From: Colwellia sp.
Lineage (GTDB): Bacteria; Pseudomonadota; Gammaproteobacteria; Enterobacterales; Alteromonadaceae
DNA length: 46,528 nucleotides
Direction of reading: 5' to 3'
Assembly: GCA_022969215.1 (NCBI GenBank)
Contig: JALJPA010000009.1
Span: 1 to 46,528 of the forward strand
In this document: positions 16,059 to 24,655 of the stretch, piece by piece
How the letters are laid out: each line of letters begins with the position of its first letter
How positions within the stretch are numbered: the stretch's first letter is position 1
The notes under the pieces: model-generated
The model's database searches: none
What the model was told of the DNA's origin: nothing
What the model saw: the letters and a program-made list of their open reading frames with translations, nothing else
Program-made: the position numbers and the translations under genes

Positions 16059-17147
16059 ATGGGTTTAGCTGAGGCTTTGATTAATCTTCCACAGTCTGAA
16101 AGAGGCGGTGAGATCGCTCAACGAGGGTTTGACTATCAGACCTGCTGGGCACTATCTCAAATGCTGGAATATGAACTGGATGGAAAAAACTATGTTTTTA
16201 TTTTTGAGTACCATGATGATGTTCTAATTTTAGATGATGAAGATTCTCCGAAAGATCTCACTTTTGCTCAAGTAAAAACCAGCGAATCCCATTGGACCGC
16301 TTATGATTTACGCAAGAGTACAAAGGCCAAACCAACCTCAATAATTGGTAAGCTATTCATTCATCATAAGAACTTCTTTGAATATTCACCTAAACTATTA
16401 TTTGTTACGAATGCTTCCTTCAACTTATGTGAAAATAATGGCGGCAAGTCTTCTTTTAGTGCAACTGAAGTGAAAATTGAGCATCAGGTTGGATTCAAAC
16501 AAGCAATTAAAGAACAAGTAATGCTTGAGGATGCGAGCATTGATCTTTCTTTTTTAAGGTTTGTTCAATCTTCACTAAGCCTAGACGATCACATCACACA
16601 TATAAAAGGTAAGTTGTGTGACTTTCTTTCTAAGAAATACGGTGATCAAACTACACTAAGTGTGCATGTACTAGCAGCTTTGCTAGAAAAAGAATGCAGA
16701 AATAAATCTAAGATAAAATCAGCTGACATCATCGATTTTAAAGATCTGATTTCTCGTAAAGGATTCTCTACTCAAGCATTTAATGGGGTCCTCGATTCAC
16801 TAAATACAAGCAATAGTTTTAAGCCTGACTGGGAAATGGCAAAAACAGTTTTTAATGATTTGAGTAAAACCCCATTTCAGCTCATCCCCCTACAAGCGAC
16901 TTTCTCACGAGTTTGTATTGATTTAAACCAAAGCACAAAGAATCCGTCGAATGTATATTTAGAGCATGCTATTAGCCTTCATGATATATCGGGTATTAAC
17001 TTGGATTTAAAACTCTATGTAACTGAGGTTATGATCAAAATTGATGCACTGTGCCCAGATTATACGATGGCTCTAACGTCAAGGAAGAAAGAATGTATTG
17101 TTGTTTACTCAATAGTTCAGAAGTTACTAGAGGAAGGTGAGAAATGA
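16059..17147 (+). CDS. lmuA: Lamassu-type DUF4297 (Cap4-like) nuclease subunit
   Basis: A 362-aa protein whose N-terminal 120 residues match DUF4297, the PD-(D/E)xK nuclease domain of Cap4 and LmuA: ERGGEIAQRGFDYQTCWAL, then EYHDDVLILDD with the catalytic Asp, then FAQVKTS with the QxK motif. The remaining 240 residues are helical and would bind the partner or DNA. In Lamassu defence LmuA is the effector DNase held inactive until the SMC-like LmuB senses foreign DNA ends or replication forks. Its stop overlaps the next start (ATGA), the expected two-gene operon. The closest alternative is another ABC-three-component system. GGGA precedes the start by 5 nt. Confidence 0.75.
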   Translation: MGLAEALINLPQSERGGEIAQRGFDYQTCWALSQMLEYELDGKNYVFIFEYHDDVLILDDEDSPKDLTFAQVKTSESHWTAYDLRKSTKAKPTSIIGKLFIHHKNFFEYSPKLLFVTNASFNLCENNGGKSSFSATEVKIEHQVGFKQAIKEQVMLEDASIDLSFLRFVQSSLSLDDHITHIKGKLCDFLSKKYGDQTTLSVHVLAALLEKECRNKSKIKSADIIDFKDLISRKGFSTQAFNGVLDSLNTSNSFKPDWEMAKTVFNDLSKTPFQLIPLQATFSRVCIDLNQSTKNPSNVYLEHAISLHDISGINLDLKLYVTEVMIKIDALCPDYTMALTSRKKECIVVYSIVQKLLEEGEK

Positions 17148-18793
17148 AAAATATCTATTTCAAAAGTGCTCACATATTATCCCTTAGTGATAAAAAAGGG
17201 TTCTTTTACGAGTTTTCTCCAGACATTAATATAATTACTGGTGAAAATGATACTGGAAAATCCAGTTTTATCAAAAGCTTGTATCACACATTAGGTGCTG
17301 ATGTTCGCCTCGATAAAAGGTGGAAAAGTGACGACTTCATTTCAAAAGTAATAATTCACGTTAAAAAACGTGATTATGCTTTTATTCGTTACAATATGCG
17401 TATTTCTATTTTTGATATCACTGAAGGACAGGATCACATTGTTACTTCTAACTCTCGAACAGAAATTGCTCGAGTTGTAGGAGATATCTTTGATTTCAAC
17501 TTAGAGTTAGTTGTAAAGAACACTTTAGTTCAAGCTCAAGCCCAACCCGCTAGTCTGTATTTGCCTTTTTATATCGACCAAGATAGTGGTTGGGGTAAAA
17601 TTTTGGATTCGTTCAGCAGCTTAGCTATGTACAAAGATTGGCAAAAGAACATCCTTAACTTCCATGCTGGTGTTAAACCGAAAGAATTCTACCAACTTCA
17701 AGGGGAAATTAACTTAATTGACTTTGAACTTGATGAAGTTAGAGCAACATTAAAAGCTCTCGAGGCGGCTAAAAAACGCTTTGAAGATTCATTCGGTAGA
17801 GTATTATTTGATGTTGATGTTGGATATTATGAAGAGCTGTTAGAGCGCTTTCTCCGTCGGTGCCAGGACTTACATCAGAAAGAAACAAAATACAGAATCA
17901 AGTTAATAGAAGCCTTGTCCCTTCGAGACGAAATTATATCTGAAATAGAAGAGTCTAAAGGACAACTTGATGAAAATAACATTGACTCCTTATCTCCATC
18001 AGCAAGTATAGATGCCAAATATACAGTGCTTGAAAATAGAGATAAATTGTTGCTGATCATTCCTGCATTGTATGAACAAAAATCTGTGTATGATGAAAAA
18101 ATAGCTAGAATCAAAGAAGAATTGAAAAGCGCTAAAAAGTTAAGTTCTGAACTGAAAGAAATGCTTCAGGAAGTTAAAGGTAAATTAACTCTTCAAGATA
18201 TTATTAAAGCTCAAGCAAGCAAGCAGGTTGAGTTTACTTTCGGCGAACAAATTAGTGAGTTGCTTGAAGAAATAGGTCGATTAGATGTTGCTAGAACAAA
18301 ACTAACAGAAAAAATAACTGAGTTTGATGATAAAAAGCGTACAAAAAAAATTAACGATAAGTTCAAAGAGTCATTGAAGTTTGCACAAACTGAATTAGGT
18401 ATTCAAGATCCTAAACCGGGTACGATTCTTCAGTATGGGGCTATATCAAAGAGTGAAACTGGAAGCCGTGCGCCAAGGGCGATACTTGCGTACCACTATG
18501 CTCTTCTAAAAACGATTGAAGATAAGTCTACAATCCCAATGCTACCAGTCGTAATTGATTCGCCTAAACAACAAGACCCTGACAGGAATACAACGAAGAA
18601 AGTCTTCGATTTGTGTATTAATGGCTTGTCTGAAAATAATCAACTTATTATCGGTTCAGTTTCCTTTGAAAGAGAAACTGATGAGTTCAAAACATTGATT
18701 ATGACGGATAAATATAGCCTGTTAAAACCTGGTCTATATGAAAAGGTTTATCAACAAATAATGCCCCTATACCAAAAATCTGTATTGTTATAG
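17144..18793 (+). CDS. lmuB: Lamassu/ABC-3C-type SMC-like ATPase
   Basis: A 549-aa ATPase with Walker A GENDTGKSS near residue 34 and a Q-loop region before residue 150 (LYLPFYIDQDSGWG). A coiled-coil arm and return run from about 185 to 425 (ELDEVRATLKALEAAKKRFE and SAKKLSSELKEMLQE). A signature-like SETGSRAPRAILAYHYALL precedes Walker B LPVVIDSPKQQDPDR near residue 470. This is the Rad50/SMC layout of LmuB and related ABC-3C sensors. It is at the short end for the family, with a short arm. No lmuC follows, so this is the two-gene form. The next gene is 380 bp away. Confidence 0.75.
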   Translation: MKNIYFKSAHILSLSDKKGFFYEFSPDINIITGENDTGKSSFIKSLYHTLGADVRLDKRWKSDDFISKVIIHVKKRDYAFIRYNMRISIFDITEGQDHIVTSNSRTEIARVVGDIFDFNLELVVKNTLVQAQAQPASLYLPFYIDQDSGWGKILDSFSSLAMYKDWQKNILNFHAGVKPKEFYQLQGEINLIDFELDEVRATLKALEAAKKRFEDSFGRVLFDVDVGYYEELLERFLRRCQDLHQKETKYRIKLIEALSLRDEIISEIEESKGQLDENNIDSLSPSASIDAKYTVLENRDKLLLIIPALYEQKSVYDEKIARIKEELKSAKKLSSELKEMLQEVKGKLTLQDIIKAQASKQVEFTFGEQISELLEEIGRLDVARTKLTEKITEFDDKKRTKKINDKFKESLKFAQTELGIQDPKPGTILQYGAISKSETGSRAPRAILAYHYALLKTIEDKSTIPMLPVVIDSPKQQDPDRNTTKKVFDLCINGLSENNQLIIGSVSFERETDEFKTLIMTDKYSLLKPGLYEKVYQQIMPLYQKSVLL

Positions 18794-18801
18794 TGGGTTA
18801 G

Positions 18802-18829
18802 CTCCCCACTAAATAATAGTAGTGGGGAG
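18802..18829 (+). terminator. Stem-loop after the Lamassu-like operon
   Basis: CTCCCCACTA pairs perfectly with TAGTGGGGAG across an 8-nt loop, 9 bp after the stop. No good T-run follows (AATCTATCTTT), so termination may be partial. From 18830 to 19175 I see no gene. Confidence 0.6.
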
Positions 18830-19175
18830 AATCTATCTTTGAAGCGAAATTATTGCTCTGCCTAAGCTTTGAATTATATTAATTTACCTGAACTTATCTG
18901 TAGGTCCAAGTTTATATACTCTCAGGGCTAAAGTACCTCGTTAATTGAAAAGTACAATACCTCAGTGTACTAACGCATTTTTAATGGCATACATTTGAAC
19001 AACTTAGCTTATGAATTTTCTCTATTCGTAGTAAAGATGGCGACTTTGATGTGGATATTTATTTATAACAAGCTGTATAATATATGAAAAATATAGTTAG
19101 TTGCTTTCCTTTCCTAACATTTTAGCCCGCCAAAATTTGCCCATTAACAAGGGCATTAGAATATTGAGAATAAGT

Positions 19176-20459
19176 ATGAAGTTTATATGTGAAGACTGTA
19201 TTAATAACGAGGTGTTGAAACAGCATCTGATCAAAAAAGAACTCATTAACGAATGTTCTTATTGCGAGAGTAAACTAGTTCGAATAATTAGTTCCGAAGA
19301 ATTGATTAAGTTTGGTGGCGACAGGTTGGTAAATTCTTTGTATTCCATCGATGAAGCAACTTCTTATGAAGCAGCTATGTTCTTCGAAAGTTGTGATAAA
19401 ATATCATTTAAAGAAATTGCCTATATCATTGAGGATCTAGAAGTTGGAGACAGCAATTTTGAAGATGAGCTTGCCGAGTACATCTGGGTTAACTCTAGTA
19501 GTGACACAGATCTATTCGTCCTCGATTATGGCGACCATGATAACAATTCGTACAAAATTGAATGGTCAAAATTTATTAAATCTATAGCTCATAAACATCG
19601 GTTTTTTAATAAGGATGCGAAGGTTTTCTTAGATTCATTATTTGAAGTTTTACTTAATAAAGGTGAAGTTAGAGATAGAGTAATTACAACGATAAATAGT
19701 ACTACAGAGCTATTTAGAGCTAGGGTGGCAAACGATGAGTCTACGAGGAAGGAAATTGTTTCTGACCCCGCCACTCAGTTAGGTCCCGTTCCAGAGTGGT
19801 TAGCAGGTGAACAAAGAATGACACCAACAGGAATTTCAGCATTATATTGCTCACTGGAGAGAGATACATGCTTTAGCGAGGTCCGCGCAATTACTGGTGA
19901 TGTGGTACTTTCGGGGATATTTAAACCAACCGAAGAATTACATCTATTAGATCTTACTAAAATACATAAGCTCAGCCAATTAACAATAGACCCTTTTGAT
20001 AATTGCTTCTCCGACTTTTCAAATAGAAGTGAATTTATCAGAGATTTAATGTTTTTGATGTCAAGACCAGCATCGAAAAATAATTCGTCAAATTATCTAT
20101 CAACGCAGATAATATTTGAATATCTATCGGTTAAATTTGGAAATAAGCTTTCAGGTTTAATGTTTAATTCTGTTCAAACCGATGGTAAAGGCAAAAATGT
20201 AGTATTGTTCCCAGAAAAATCTACCGTTAATTCTTCTCCAAATTGCTTTAAAAACATTAAATCTATTTCGGAGCATCACACAGGTTTTGGTGATTTTCAG
20301 TATTATTTTTACTCAATTGAAAAGTCACCTGACAAATATAATTTAAGTTCTTCCTCTAAGGCGAAACTAGATTTCGTTGATGGAAGCTTGATGGTTTCAA
20401 AAGTTAAAGCTGTAGTTACTAAAACAGAAGATATTCCAATCGAAATCTCCGTGACATAA
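19176..20459 (+). CDS. Zinc-ribbon / HEPN-RES N-terminal / RES-domain protein (putative NAD-degrading toxin)
   Basis: Read from the ATG at 19176 (MKFICEDC), because the 25 residues before it in the ORF track look unconserved. The 427-aa product starts with a zinc ribbon (CEDC...CSYC). A helical region of about 170 residues follows, matching the N-terminal module usually annotated HEPN/RES NTD. The C-terminal RES domain has ELFRAR, then RMTPTGISALYCSLERDTCFSEVR, which carries the Arg, Tyr and Glu of the active site. RES toxins (MbcT, Res) break down NAD+ and stop growth. The usual Xre antitoxin is absent; the following gene encodes another HTH protein, with an inverted repeat between them. Likely an abortive-infection effector, by inference. 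Confidence 0.7.
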   Translation: MKFICEDCINNEVLKQHLIKKELINECSYCESKLVRIISSEELIKFGGDRLVNSLYSIDEATSYEAAMFFESCDKISFKEIAYIIEDLEVGDSNFEDELAEYIWVNSSSDTDLFVLDYGDHDNNSYKIEWSKFIKSIAHKHRFFNKDAKVFLDSLFEVLLNKGEVRDRVITTINSTTELFRARVANDESTRKEIVSDPATQLGPVPEWLAGEQRMTPTGISALYCSLERDTCFSEVRAITGDVVLSGIFKPTEELHLLDLTKIHKLSQLTIDPFDNCFSDFSNRSEFIRDLMFLMSRPASKNNSSNYLSTQIIFEYLSVKFGNKLSGLMFNSVQTDGKGKNVVLFPEKSTVNSSPNCFKNIKSISEHHTGFGDFQYYFYSIEKSPDKYNLSSSSKAKLDFVDGSLMVSKVKAVVTKTEDIPIEISVT

Positions 20460-20477
20460 TATGTCACAAGTCAGTAT

Positions 20478-20510
20478 TTAGTGGTAAAATAACGCGTGAC
20501 TTACCACTAA
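20478..20510 (+). promoter_or_regulatory. Operator-like inverted repeat
   Basis: TTAGTGGTAA (20478-20487) and TTACCACTAA (20501-20510) form a perfect 10-bp inverted repeat with a 13-bp spacer, centre to centre about two helical turns. It lies between the RES gene and the start of the HTH protein gene, where a dimeric regulator could bind. It could also act as a hairpin. Confidence 0.5.
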
Positions 20511-20535
20511 CTTACTACTAATAAAGGTGACTATT

Positions 20536-20997
20536 ATGGGGCAAGCGTTAGAGATCCATGAGCGATCAGCAGAGGTAATTGAGTTCCCCTTGAGGGCAAT
20601 GGGTCGACCTGCACATAAAGCGGCTAGAATGGCTACTTTGATGCTAGTGAATGAGGGCATGAGCCAAGGACAAGCAGCAGAGGCTGCTGGTTACTCAATG
20701 GGGATGCAAAACTCTAGTCACATAGTTAAGTCAGTTGGCTTTCAACGAGCGTATACTGCTTTGCAGTCTAAATTACAGGTTGAATTGCCTTTCGAAGTGG
20801 TGAATGCCCGTGACCTTTACCTTGAGGCACATGCCAGTGCAACAACAACAATGGAAAAACTGCGTGCGATAGATAGTCTCGTCAAGCTTTATGGATTATT
20901 GCCAAATAAAGTTGTTGAAATAATAGAACCAACTAGCCGTGAGCAGATGGACACAATGTCTGATGCAGAACTAAAGCGGATTGTTGATGGAAATTAG
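20536..20997 (+). CDS. Small-terminase-like HTH protein
   Basis: A 153-aa protein from the ATG at 20536, with AAAGGTGA 6 nt upstream; the GTG at 20527 would lie within that site. Residues 30-62 (MATLMLVNEGMSQGQAAEAA, followed by GYS) read as the helix-turn-helix of phage terminase small subunits. The C-terminal part is helical (TTTMEKLRAIDSLVKLYGLL). No large terminase lies nearby. In phage satellites such as PICIs a lone TerS redirects packaging to the satellite genome. Alternatively it is a regulator, even an antitoxin, for the RES protein upstream. The operator-like repeat favours a DNA-binding role. Confidence 0.55.
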   Translation: MGQALEIHERSAEVIEFPLRAMGRPAHKAARMATLMLVNEGMSQGQAAEAAGYSMGMQNSSHIVKSVGFQRAYTALQSKLQVELPFEVVNARDLYLEAHASATTTMEKLRAIDSLVKLYGLLPNKVVEIIEPTSREQMDTMSDAELKRIVDGN

Positions 20998-21023
20998 GTG
21001 ATGGATATTAGGTGATGGATATT
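20996..21023 (+). repeat. 14-bp tandem repeat at the gene end
   Basis: AGGTGATGGATATT occurs twice in a row, and a degenerate third unit (GTTGATGGAAATT) lies just before, within the last codons of the gene. Probably a recent slippage duplication. The 236 bp from 21024 to 21259 hold no gene. Confidence 0.75.
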
Positions 21024-21259
21024 AAGCGACAAGCAGGGGAGTCCCGTTAAAAACTAAACTGTTAAGTTGACCTAACAAAATGAAAATATTAATGTCTTCT
21101 TAGCGCAAGGAGCTGAGGGTTAAACTAACGCATATTAATCCCTTTGTAAGTTAGCGGTATTTTCACCACTAATTTGTATGTCATTTCCAACCAACTCAAA
21201 GCTCAATTTATCAACACATTTGCGTCTACTGATGCGATTATTAAACAGGTACTCTAAAC

Positions 21260-23014
21260 ATGCAATTGGCTACACTATTAAAAAATATGTTTGTAGATGA
21301 TGATTATAAAGGCACTGCCATAGATTTTGCGAAATTAAAGAATCCATCAGAAATAACTGATTTTAATTTAAACATAGATGATGACAATAATCAGTTGTTG
21401 AAATACTTGATATGGCCGATGAATACATTTCATTTAATAGCTTGGATATTTGATACATATGACGTGTACCAGAAAATTGTATCTTTAGAGAATGACAACA
21501 ACGGCCTAAGGCAGCTGAGCACGGGCAACCACGCAAGAAATTGGTCTAATGCATTGCGCAGTGCTACAACGCATAATGAAATTAATGTAAGTTCAAGGTT
21601 TTATAAACTATTGTTTAAATTGTTTAGTGCAAGTAAAGCAAGAGTTCAGATTGAAGAGTTACTTGAAGATCCTGAATATCTGGATTTACTTTTGGAACTT
21701 TATGTTGAGAGTGATAAATGTGCAGACAGTATAAGAAATGAATTACATCAAAAGACTAATGCTCTGATTCATCGATATGTGGGGGTATTGAGTGCTATAA
21801 ACGACCGCTCAATTATTTCTAGCTTATCTCAATGTAATAAAAGTAATGGGGTAATTCAGTTTAAGAGTCTTGTTCCGCAATCTGGCATTTCACTCAATAG
21901 CTTAAGCCATAATTTAGCATACATTAAGCCAGGGATTAAAGTAGCAGCTATTGTTGGAAAATCACCTCACCAAATAAAACCTAATGAATACCATATATTG
22001 GTGCTTCCTTGGCCTCTAGAGGTTAATGATGAGTTTTTTAAGCCGGATAATACACCAAGCTTACAGATGAATGAGGAGTTTGGTTTTTTTGCATATGAGA
22101 ACCGCCAAAAAATTACGCATCAGATGATTGAATATGCGATTGAATCCTCAGGAGAGACAAATTTACTAGACCTTATAGTTATTCCTGAATGTGCAGTGCA
22201 TTCTAATGATAAAACTGAACTAATAAAGGGTCTAAAATACTACTTTTCAAAAAGAGACATCCAACCTCCAGTCATAATTTTTGGTGTTTTTGGCAACGGT
22301 GATGGAAAAGGAAGCTACGGTGAAAACAGCTTGGAGCTTTTATATCAGAACCGATTTTCTGAACTTTATGATAGTGAGAATCAGAAGAAACATCACAGAT
22401 GGGCCCTCGATAAAACCCAGCTACAGACTTATGGATTAAGCCATTTACTTAGTGAGGAAAAAGTTAAGTTGTGGGAGAACTGCTCTACTGGAGGTCGAAA
22501 GTTGATTTCCTATCGGAATGACCACATTCATTTATGCCCTCTAATCTGTGAAGATTTAGCAAGACAAGAGCCAATCGCTCCTGTAGTTCGAGCATTAGGT
22601 CCCGATCTAGTAATAGCTTTGCTTCTTGATGGACCTCAAATCAAACAACGATGGCCAGGGACATATGCAAAAATGCTGACAGAAGAGCCCGGAAGTAGTG
22701 TTTTATCAATTACGTCATTTGGCATGACCCAACGCTCTACAGGTGCTATTAACCCCGAAACTAAAGAGAACTATTCACCAAGCTTTGATGTGGCGCTTTG
22801 GAGTGATGCCACTGGTAATCAAAGGTCTATTGAATTAGATGAAGGAAAAATCGGCGTTTTACTGCAACTCAAGTTTATAGAGGCAGAGCAATGGACAGCT
22901 GATGGTCGAAGAGAAGATAAAAATAGATTAGTTTACTCAATGCACAAATCTATAGGTGATGATGTTGAACTAGGTAAATTATCTCAAAAGGAAAGATTTA
23001 CAGTGAGTGCGTAA
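21260..23014 (+). CDS. Nitrilase-superfamily domain protein with N-terminal helical domain
   Basis: A 584-aa protein. Residues 1-220 are helical and unrecognised; no reverse-transcriptase YxDD motif is present. From about 225 onward the pattern is that of a carbon-nitrogen hydrolase: IVIPE with E310, WALDKTQL with K385 and CPLICED with C430. These give the Glu-Lys-Cys triad, followed by DLVIALLLDG and a WPGTYAKML segment equivalent to the helix after the nucleophile. The enzyme should cleave a non-peptide C-N bond; the substrate is unknown. Nitrilase domains are known in defence fused to reverse transcriptases (DRT type 1). Here one stands without an RT, next to RES and Lamassu genes. No membrane segments or signal peptide. 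Confidence 0.7.
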   Translation: MQLATLLKNMFVDDDYKGTAIDFAKLKNPSEITDFNLNIDDDNNQLLKYLIWPMNTFHLIAWIFDTYDVYQKIVSLENDNNGLRQLSTGNHARNWSNALRSATTHNEINVSSRFYKLLFKLFSASKARVQIEELLEDPEYLDLLLELYVESDKCADSIRNELHQKTNALIHRYVGVLSAINDRSIISSLSQCNKSNGVIQFKSLVPQSGISLNSLSHNLAYIKPGIKVAAIVGKSPHQIKPNEYHILVLPWPLEVNDEFFKPDNTPSLQMNEEFGFFAYENRQKITHQMIEYAIESSGETNLLDLIVIPECAVHSNDKTELIKGLKYYFSKRDIQPPVIIFGVFGNGDGKGSYGENSLELLYQNRFSELYDSENQKKHHRWALDKTQLQTYGLSHLLSEEKVKLWENCSTGGRKLISYRNDHIHLCPLICEDLARQEPIAPVVRALGPDLVIALLLDGPQIKQRWPGTYAKMLTEEPGSSVLSITSFGMTQRSTGAINPETKENYSPSFDVALWSDATGNQRSIELDEGKIGVLLQLKFIEAEQWTADGRREDKNRLVYSMHKSIGDDVELGKLSQKERFTVSA

Positions 23015-23254
23015 TCGACAGTATTAAGGAGTGACGGGGTTCTAGCCTGATAGTTGCAGGATTAAGGAGTATTGTCGCCTATATTCCCTGTGGATCTGCA
23101 TGCACACTACGCAATCAACTTAGCCGACCATTTAGTTTCCTCAAGATATCCACTAATACATTACCCTTAGGGTTCATGTTTTTAGTGGATAGCACTATAG
23201 CCATATCATATAGCACCTAGATAGACTTTAGCTCTAGAATGTTGCCAATTAGTA

Positions 23255-23818
23255 TTACAGTAAGCGGTCGTGGTCCATTTCACCCTCGAACCTATCAATG
23301 TTCTCGGTAAACAAATGGACTAGGTGGTCACGCATATTGGCCTCAGCTGGGTCGTCAAACTTTGTAGCCTCAAGGGCAGCTATCATAAGCGATGGTGCTT
23401 TTGCAGTGCGCGTCATGGACAGTGGGTCTTTCTGGCGGTATAGACGGTGAATCTGCATGCACATGATAAATGCGAATATGGCAGTGAAGTCCTCGTTAGT
23501 CTCTCTGTTCTGGTATAGCTCCAACAACACAGTCACCACGGCTTTATTTATCAAGGCCAAAGGTTCAGGCATGTATTCCATGCACTTGTTACACACTAGT
23601 CCCTTACGGCAGCAGTAGATAACACTAATACCCATTGGTGACCTAGGCGTCTCTACGCCTTTTGTCCTCCAGTCAAATATAAGTGGAGTGATTTTATCAG
23701 CTAGCTGCATCAGCACTTCTTCATACGCATCGTATGGATTATCCGTCAGTCTCATGTGTGGGTTTTCAGTAAGTTCCACGGTGTCATTCTTCTTGTTATC
23801 ACAAATTAGGTCGCGCAT
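23255..23818 (-). CDS. Hypothetical element protein with cysteine cluster
   Basis: A 187-aa soluble protein. It has a cysteine-rich stretch YCCRKGLVCNKC near residue 70 that could bind zinc or a cluster, and a helical C-terminal half. I do not recognise the family. A decayed relative lies just upstream (23929-24138), sharing APSLMI and MRDHL.LF..NI..FE. It is the last minus-strand gene of the backbone and faces the plus-strand cargo; the 240-bp gap to the nitrilase gene holds nothing recognisable. Confidence 0.6.
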   Translation of the reverse strand: MRDLICDNKKNDTVELTENPHMRLTDNPYDAYEEVLMQLADKITPLIFDWRTKGVETPRSPMGISVIYCCRKGLVCNKCMEYMPEPLALINKAVVTVLLELYQNRETNEDFTAIFAFIMCMQIHRLYRQKDPLSMTRTAKAPSLMIAALEATKFDDPAEANMRDHLVHLFTENIDRFEGEMDHDRLL

Positions 23819-23928
23819 CTTACATCAAGGATCTTGTTGTCGATATAGCAAATCACACCTAAGTCCAAAACAGCAGTGGCACTGCTATAGCTCACTATTA
23901 GCCGCACTCATGGCATTTTGTATTAGGC

Positions 23929-24138
23929 TTAGTTCTCAAAGTGAACGATGTTATCCTGGAACAGATCGATTAGATGATCGCGCATCTTAACCTCGACTGG
24001 GTCAGCCAGTACTAGTTGACCAAGAACTATGATCATTAGTGATGGGGCAGGGGCAAAGCGTATGGCAGGGCGGGGCTTCACCTTGAATCCAATCAAGGGA
24101 GCTGTGTTCCCGTGGTTCTCGATATATGTTTCATTTAA
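23929..24138 (-). pseudogene. Truncated paralogue of the 23255-23818 gene
   Basis: An open frame of 69 codons ending FAPAPSLMIIVLGQLV, then ADPVEVKMRDHLIDLF and QDNIVHFEN. It aligns with the C-terminal 40 residues of the neighbour (APSLMIAALEAT..., ANMRDHLVHLFTENIDRFE). There is no start codon and the N-terminal two thirds are missing, so this is the tail of a duplicated gene. Not in the ORF track. Confidence 0.75.
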
Positions 24139-24142
24139 TTAT

Positions 24143-24511
24143 GAGAACACAAATCGGTAACACATCTGTACCCCTTTCTCCATAAGGGTATTATCTGAGA
24201 TATATATATTGTGTTCTAGGTGTTCTCTATACTTGGATAGTTCCTACAGGGAAATTTCTTAATATCGTTATATTTTATTTAATGCAGAAAGTAGAAGATA
24301 AAATACATTATGCAAAAAGTAAAAGCAGTAAAACACTCTCAAAATATTCTCCTATAGAGGAGCTGACCCCGATTTATTGAGACCACCGAGAACGCACAAA
24401 ACAAAAACACTCCACAGTCCTTGTTTTCGCAAGGTTTTGTTGAGTTACCGATAGCGCGTTCTCTATAGTTTTCAATCAGAACACACAGCCCACTTTCAGG
24501 AACACACAGCC
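24143..24511. repeat. Iteron-like cluster of GAACAC(A) motifs, possible replication origin
   Basis: Copies of GAGAACAC or its complement at 24143-24150, 24211-24217 and 24220-24227 (GTGTTCT and GTGTTCTC), 24388-24396 (GAGAACGCA) and 24456-24463 (GCGTTCTC). GAACACACAGCC occurs twice exactly 21 bp apart (24479-24490, 24500-24511). AT-rich DNA (TATATATATT) lies between. It is just beyond the 3' end of the primase-helicase unit, where P4-like satellites and plasmids may keep an origin. The minus ORF 24339-24614 covering it is probably not real. Confidence 0.45.
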
Positions 24512-24655
24512 TTAATCGATCGTTTACCGACCTGTTTAGTGTGTCGCTTATCATTTCCCTAAAATTATCTAACGAGTACGCCTTAGCTTTTAGACACAAA
24601 AAGACCCCAAACATGGAGCCTTTTGCGTTTTCGATTACAAAACTATAGATAACCG

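Noticed and set aside
21260-23014. Reverse transcriptase of DRT type 1 fused to nitrilase
   Set aside because: Considered because DRT1 has a nitrilase domain, but no YxDD or other RT motifs occur in the N-terminal part.
24339-24614. 91-aa minus-strand ORF after the helicase
   Set aside because: Covers the GAACAC-type repeats; composition and lack of any motif suggest a chance frame.
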